A stretch of 10,036 bases of DNA from Stramenopiles sp. TOSAG23-3. Lineage: Eukaryota; Sar. Position numbers and translations under genes: made by a program. The stretch is from contig LT642854.1 of NCBI GenBank assembly GCA_900128585.1, positions 1 through 10,036 of the forward strand, given 5' to 3'. Under the pieces are notes generated by a model. That model saw only the letters and a program-made list of their open reading frames with translations. It made no database searches and had not been told where the DNA came from. Positions 8,385 through 10,036 of the stretch are shown here, piece after piece; position 1 is the first letter of the stretch; the number at the start of each line of letters is the position of its first letter.

Positions 8385-8535
8385 AGTAGAGATACTTTTT
8401 CAATTAAAATGCGTAAGAAATAAGACAACTTCTTATATGAAGTGCGCTTCTTATATATTGTGTGTTCTTACTCGAAGTACTTCGTATTTACTCCGGAGTA
8501 CATTTCTTACTCGTAGCGTATTCGCTCGCGAGTTC
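8385..8535. repeat. Palindrome-rich convergent 3' gap between the Pol5 homologue and the aldolase gene
   Basis: Both flanking genes end here. Perfect palindromes are CGAAGTACTTCG (8473-8484), TACTCCGGAGTA (8489-8500) and CTCGCGAG (8525-8532). An ACTTC/GAAGT hairpin with a 6-base loop is at 8428-8443. CTTCTTATAT is repeated at 8429-8438 and 8447-8456, and TTCTTACTCG at 8465-8474 and 8504-8513. TTCTTA starts at 8430, 8448, 8465 and 8504. The dense symmetry is above what is seen in the other spacers and probably marks shared 3'-end structure or a decayed short repeat. Confidence 0.7.
8403..8408 (+). terminator. Candidate poly(A) signal (ATTAAA) of the Pol5 homologue
   Basis: ATTAAA, the common variant of the polyadenylation hexamer, starts 19 bases after the stop codon at 8384. 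No AATAAA occurs on the plus strand in this gap. The call rests on position and sequence alone. Confidence 0.3.
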
Positions 8536-9516
8536 CTAACAGTAGATGTTTTCGATTCCATCCCGCTCTTCGATTAATCGCGCAATTGCTCGAAACGCCA
8601 ACTCGGGCGGTGGAACGCCACCGCCGCCATCTTTGAACGTTCTCGTTTTCTTGTTGTTGTGGACGTTGGTGTTTGTTCGGTTCAGCATCGTTTTCAATTG
8701 TGCTTCCGACGGAATGTTCAATTTTGACAGGTCCCCCCCCACCGCAGACATTGCTTTCTGTTGGTAGTTGCAACTTCGGCACAGCAAGTACATCAAAAAG
8801 AACGCTTGCTCGATGGTGCTGCCGCACGTCACGGGGCCATGGTTCTCCAACATTAAAATTGGCTTTGTTGGACCAAGGTTTTTTTGCATCCTTGGTCGCT
8901 CGCCCATGTCACTCGCAGTTCCCTCAAATGGGTGGTAAGCGATCAACGGGTATATGTCGCACGATTCTTGCGATATGGGGAGAATGCCTACTTTTGTTAT
9001 TGCAATCGCAGCGGCGTTTTCATGATGAGAGTGCCAGCAGCACATGACGTCGTGCCTGGCCTCGTGAATCGCCGAGTGGATGACATATCCTTGCCTGAAC
9101 AGCCCCCCCGCACCGGTGCCCTTGTCCACAATCTCGCCGCTGATAGTCACTTTGAGCATACAAGACGCAGTTATTTCTTCGAACCGTAAACCTAGGGGAT
9201 TTATCAAGAAGTGCGGCCCGTCCGCCTCTTTCTCGCTACCCGGTATTTTCACAGTTATGTGGTTGAAAATTACCTGCGTCCAACCAAAGTAGTCAGCAAC
9301 ACGGTATGCGACCGCAAGCTTGCATCGAAGCTCCCACTCTACTGGAGTATACTTTGGGGGTCTATTAGACGCAACAAACGACTCGATCATGCCATCGTTC
9401 ACGTGCGTGGTGTTCATTGCCCCCGCCGAGCCTGAGGAGCCTGAAAGCTGACGTTTCAACGTCTCCAAGCGACGGGTCGGGGCCCGTCCCGGCTTTACAC
9501 TACCGTCACAAGACAT
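8536..9516 (-). CDS. Class II aldolase/adducin-family protein
   Basis: A 326-residue protein; the class II aldolase/adducin domain spans about residues 61-290. Visible motifs are FNHITVKIPG (84-93), FLINPLGLRFEEIT (103-116), GYVIHSAIHEARHDV (143-157), WHSHHENAAA (161-170), GILPISQ (177-183), IAYHPFEG (192-199) and ENHGPVTCG (224-232). H162, H164 and H226 match the three zinc histidines of FucA. The catalytic glutamate of FucA (E73) aligns with G143, as in many bacterial 'class II aldolase/adducin' proteins and in adducins, so true aldolase chemistry is doubtful. The first 55 residues are a Ser/Arg-rich, probably disordered extension. The ATG at 9516 is used because it is the longest frame, but M34 could also serve. 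No membrane segment or intron is seen. The substrate is unknown; a metal-dependent lyase or decarboxylase acting on a small hydroxy acid is a guess from the family. Confidence 0.92.
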   Translation of the reverse strand: MSCDGSVKPGRAPTRRLETLKRQLSGSSGSAGAMNTTHVNDGMIESFVASNRPPKYTPVEWELRCKLAVAYRVADYFGWTQVIFNHITVKIPGSEKEADGPHFLINPLGLRFEEITASCMLKVTISGEIVDKGTGAGGLFRQGYVIHSAIHEARHDVMCCWHSHHENAAAIAITKVGILPISQESCDIYPLIAYHPFEGTASDMGERPRMQKNLGPTKPILMLENHGPVTCGSTIEQAFFLMYLLCRSCNYQQKAMSAVGGDLSKLNIPSEAQLKTMLNRTNTNVHNNKKTRTFKDGGGGVPPPELAFRAIARLIEERDGIENIYC

Positions 9517-10036
9517 GATAGAAAATCGAAGGGTGCGTTGCGTAGCGGTGAAAAATAGTATAGACGGTGCACGAAGTATTTAGCCTATAATTTGTTGAAA
9601 AACCTCAGTAATAAACTTCTGTGGTAATCTGAACGGACACTATCAATGCAAAATTGTCTTTTCATGAGCTCTTTCAATTTTGTACTAAAAAGATGATGAC
9701 GCACCATTTTTTTTTTTTTAAATATATTATTATTATTATAACAAGAAGACAGCAGCAATTTTGTTCCATCACAAATAATGCAATTAAAAAAATGAGATAA
9801 AATTCGAAATTTTTTTTTTTTTGAGAGGGGATGGACGGAGGAGGACCTTCATGGTTTTTTATTAGGGTTAGACGACTGTTTAATTTGGGGGGAAAACAAA
9901 ACCAAATTATATATTATATAATGTTTCTAAAAGTAATCAATAAATAAGCATTTTATTATTCGAAGCAACCCACAAGATGTAATTCAAAAACGAGGTGTAA
10001 GAATCAAAACATTAGTTTTTCCTGCTTGAATCCTTC
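9517..10036. other. AT-rich upstream region of the aldolase-family gene; no gene seen
   Basis: This must include the promoter of the minus-strand gene ending at 9516. It holds two T13 runs (9707-9719 and 9810-9822), a short TTA/ATT repeat (about 9727-9740), and a TATA-rich near-palindrome at 9906-9922. No frame of coding character, tRNA or other RNA gene was recognised. An AATAAA at 9610-9615 is on the plus strand and has no upstream gene to serve. Confidence 0.6.

Noticed and set aside
7652-8428. 258-codon minus-strand open frame opposite the Pol5 C-terminus
   Set aside because: Antisense to the conserved Pol5 C-terminal region; Ser/Phe-rich text mirrors the lysine-rich sense strand.
9860-9870. 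TTAGGGTTA-like telomere motif, with a partial reverse match (ACCCTAAT) near 4184
   Set aside because: Only one repeat unit at each place, so there is no array and no evidence of a telomere or an interstitial telomeric tract.

Overview
This is nuclear DNA from a microbial eukaryote with short, mostly intronless genes. Two of the four genes encode eukaryote-specific nucleolar proteins: the SSU-processome factor UTP11 and the Pol5/MYBBP1A-type ribosome-biogenesis protein. Bacterial signals such as Shine-Dalgarno sites and operons are absent. Coding DNA is of balanced composition, while the spacers are strongly AT-rich with long purine-only microsatellites. The lineage cannot be fixed from this window; an intron-poor alga or other protist fits.

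Layout, left to right. (1) 81-1913, plus strand: a 610-residue two-domain enzyme, an N-terminal RidA/YjgF-type enamine/imine deaminase joined to a SelA-like fold-type-I PLP enzyme. (2) 2073-2843, minus strand: full-length UTP11, convergent with gene 1 across a 159-bp gap. (3) 2844-4641: a 1.8-kb AT-rich spacer between divergent genes, holding a roughly 430-bp GAA/AAG purine tract, two smaller purine minisatellites and TATA-like elements. (4) 4642-8384, plus strand: a Pol5/MYBBP1A homologue whose reading frame changes once, between 7053 and 7203. The change is either a very small intron (a good CAG|GTAAAG donor lies at 7084) or a one-base indel. (5) 8385-8535: a 151-bp convergent gap dense in short palindromes. 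(6) 8536-9516, minus strand: a class II aldolase/adducin-family protein that keeps the zinc histidines but lacks the catalytic glutamate of true aldolases. (7) 9517-10036: AT-rich upstream DNA with no gene seen.

Functionally, the central divergent pair (UTP11 and Pol5) both serve nucleolar ribosome production and could be co-expressed. The outer pair are metabolic enzymes whose closest-looking relatives are bacterial, which suggests acquisition by gene transfer. The most distinctive item is the RidA-PLP fusion, which would put an enzyme able to release a reactive enamine/imine and the enzyme that hydrolyses it on one chain.
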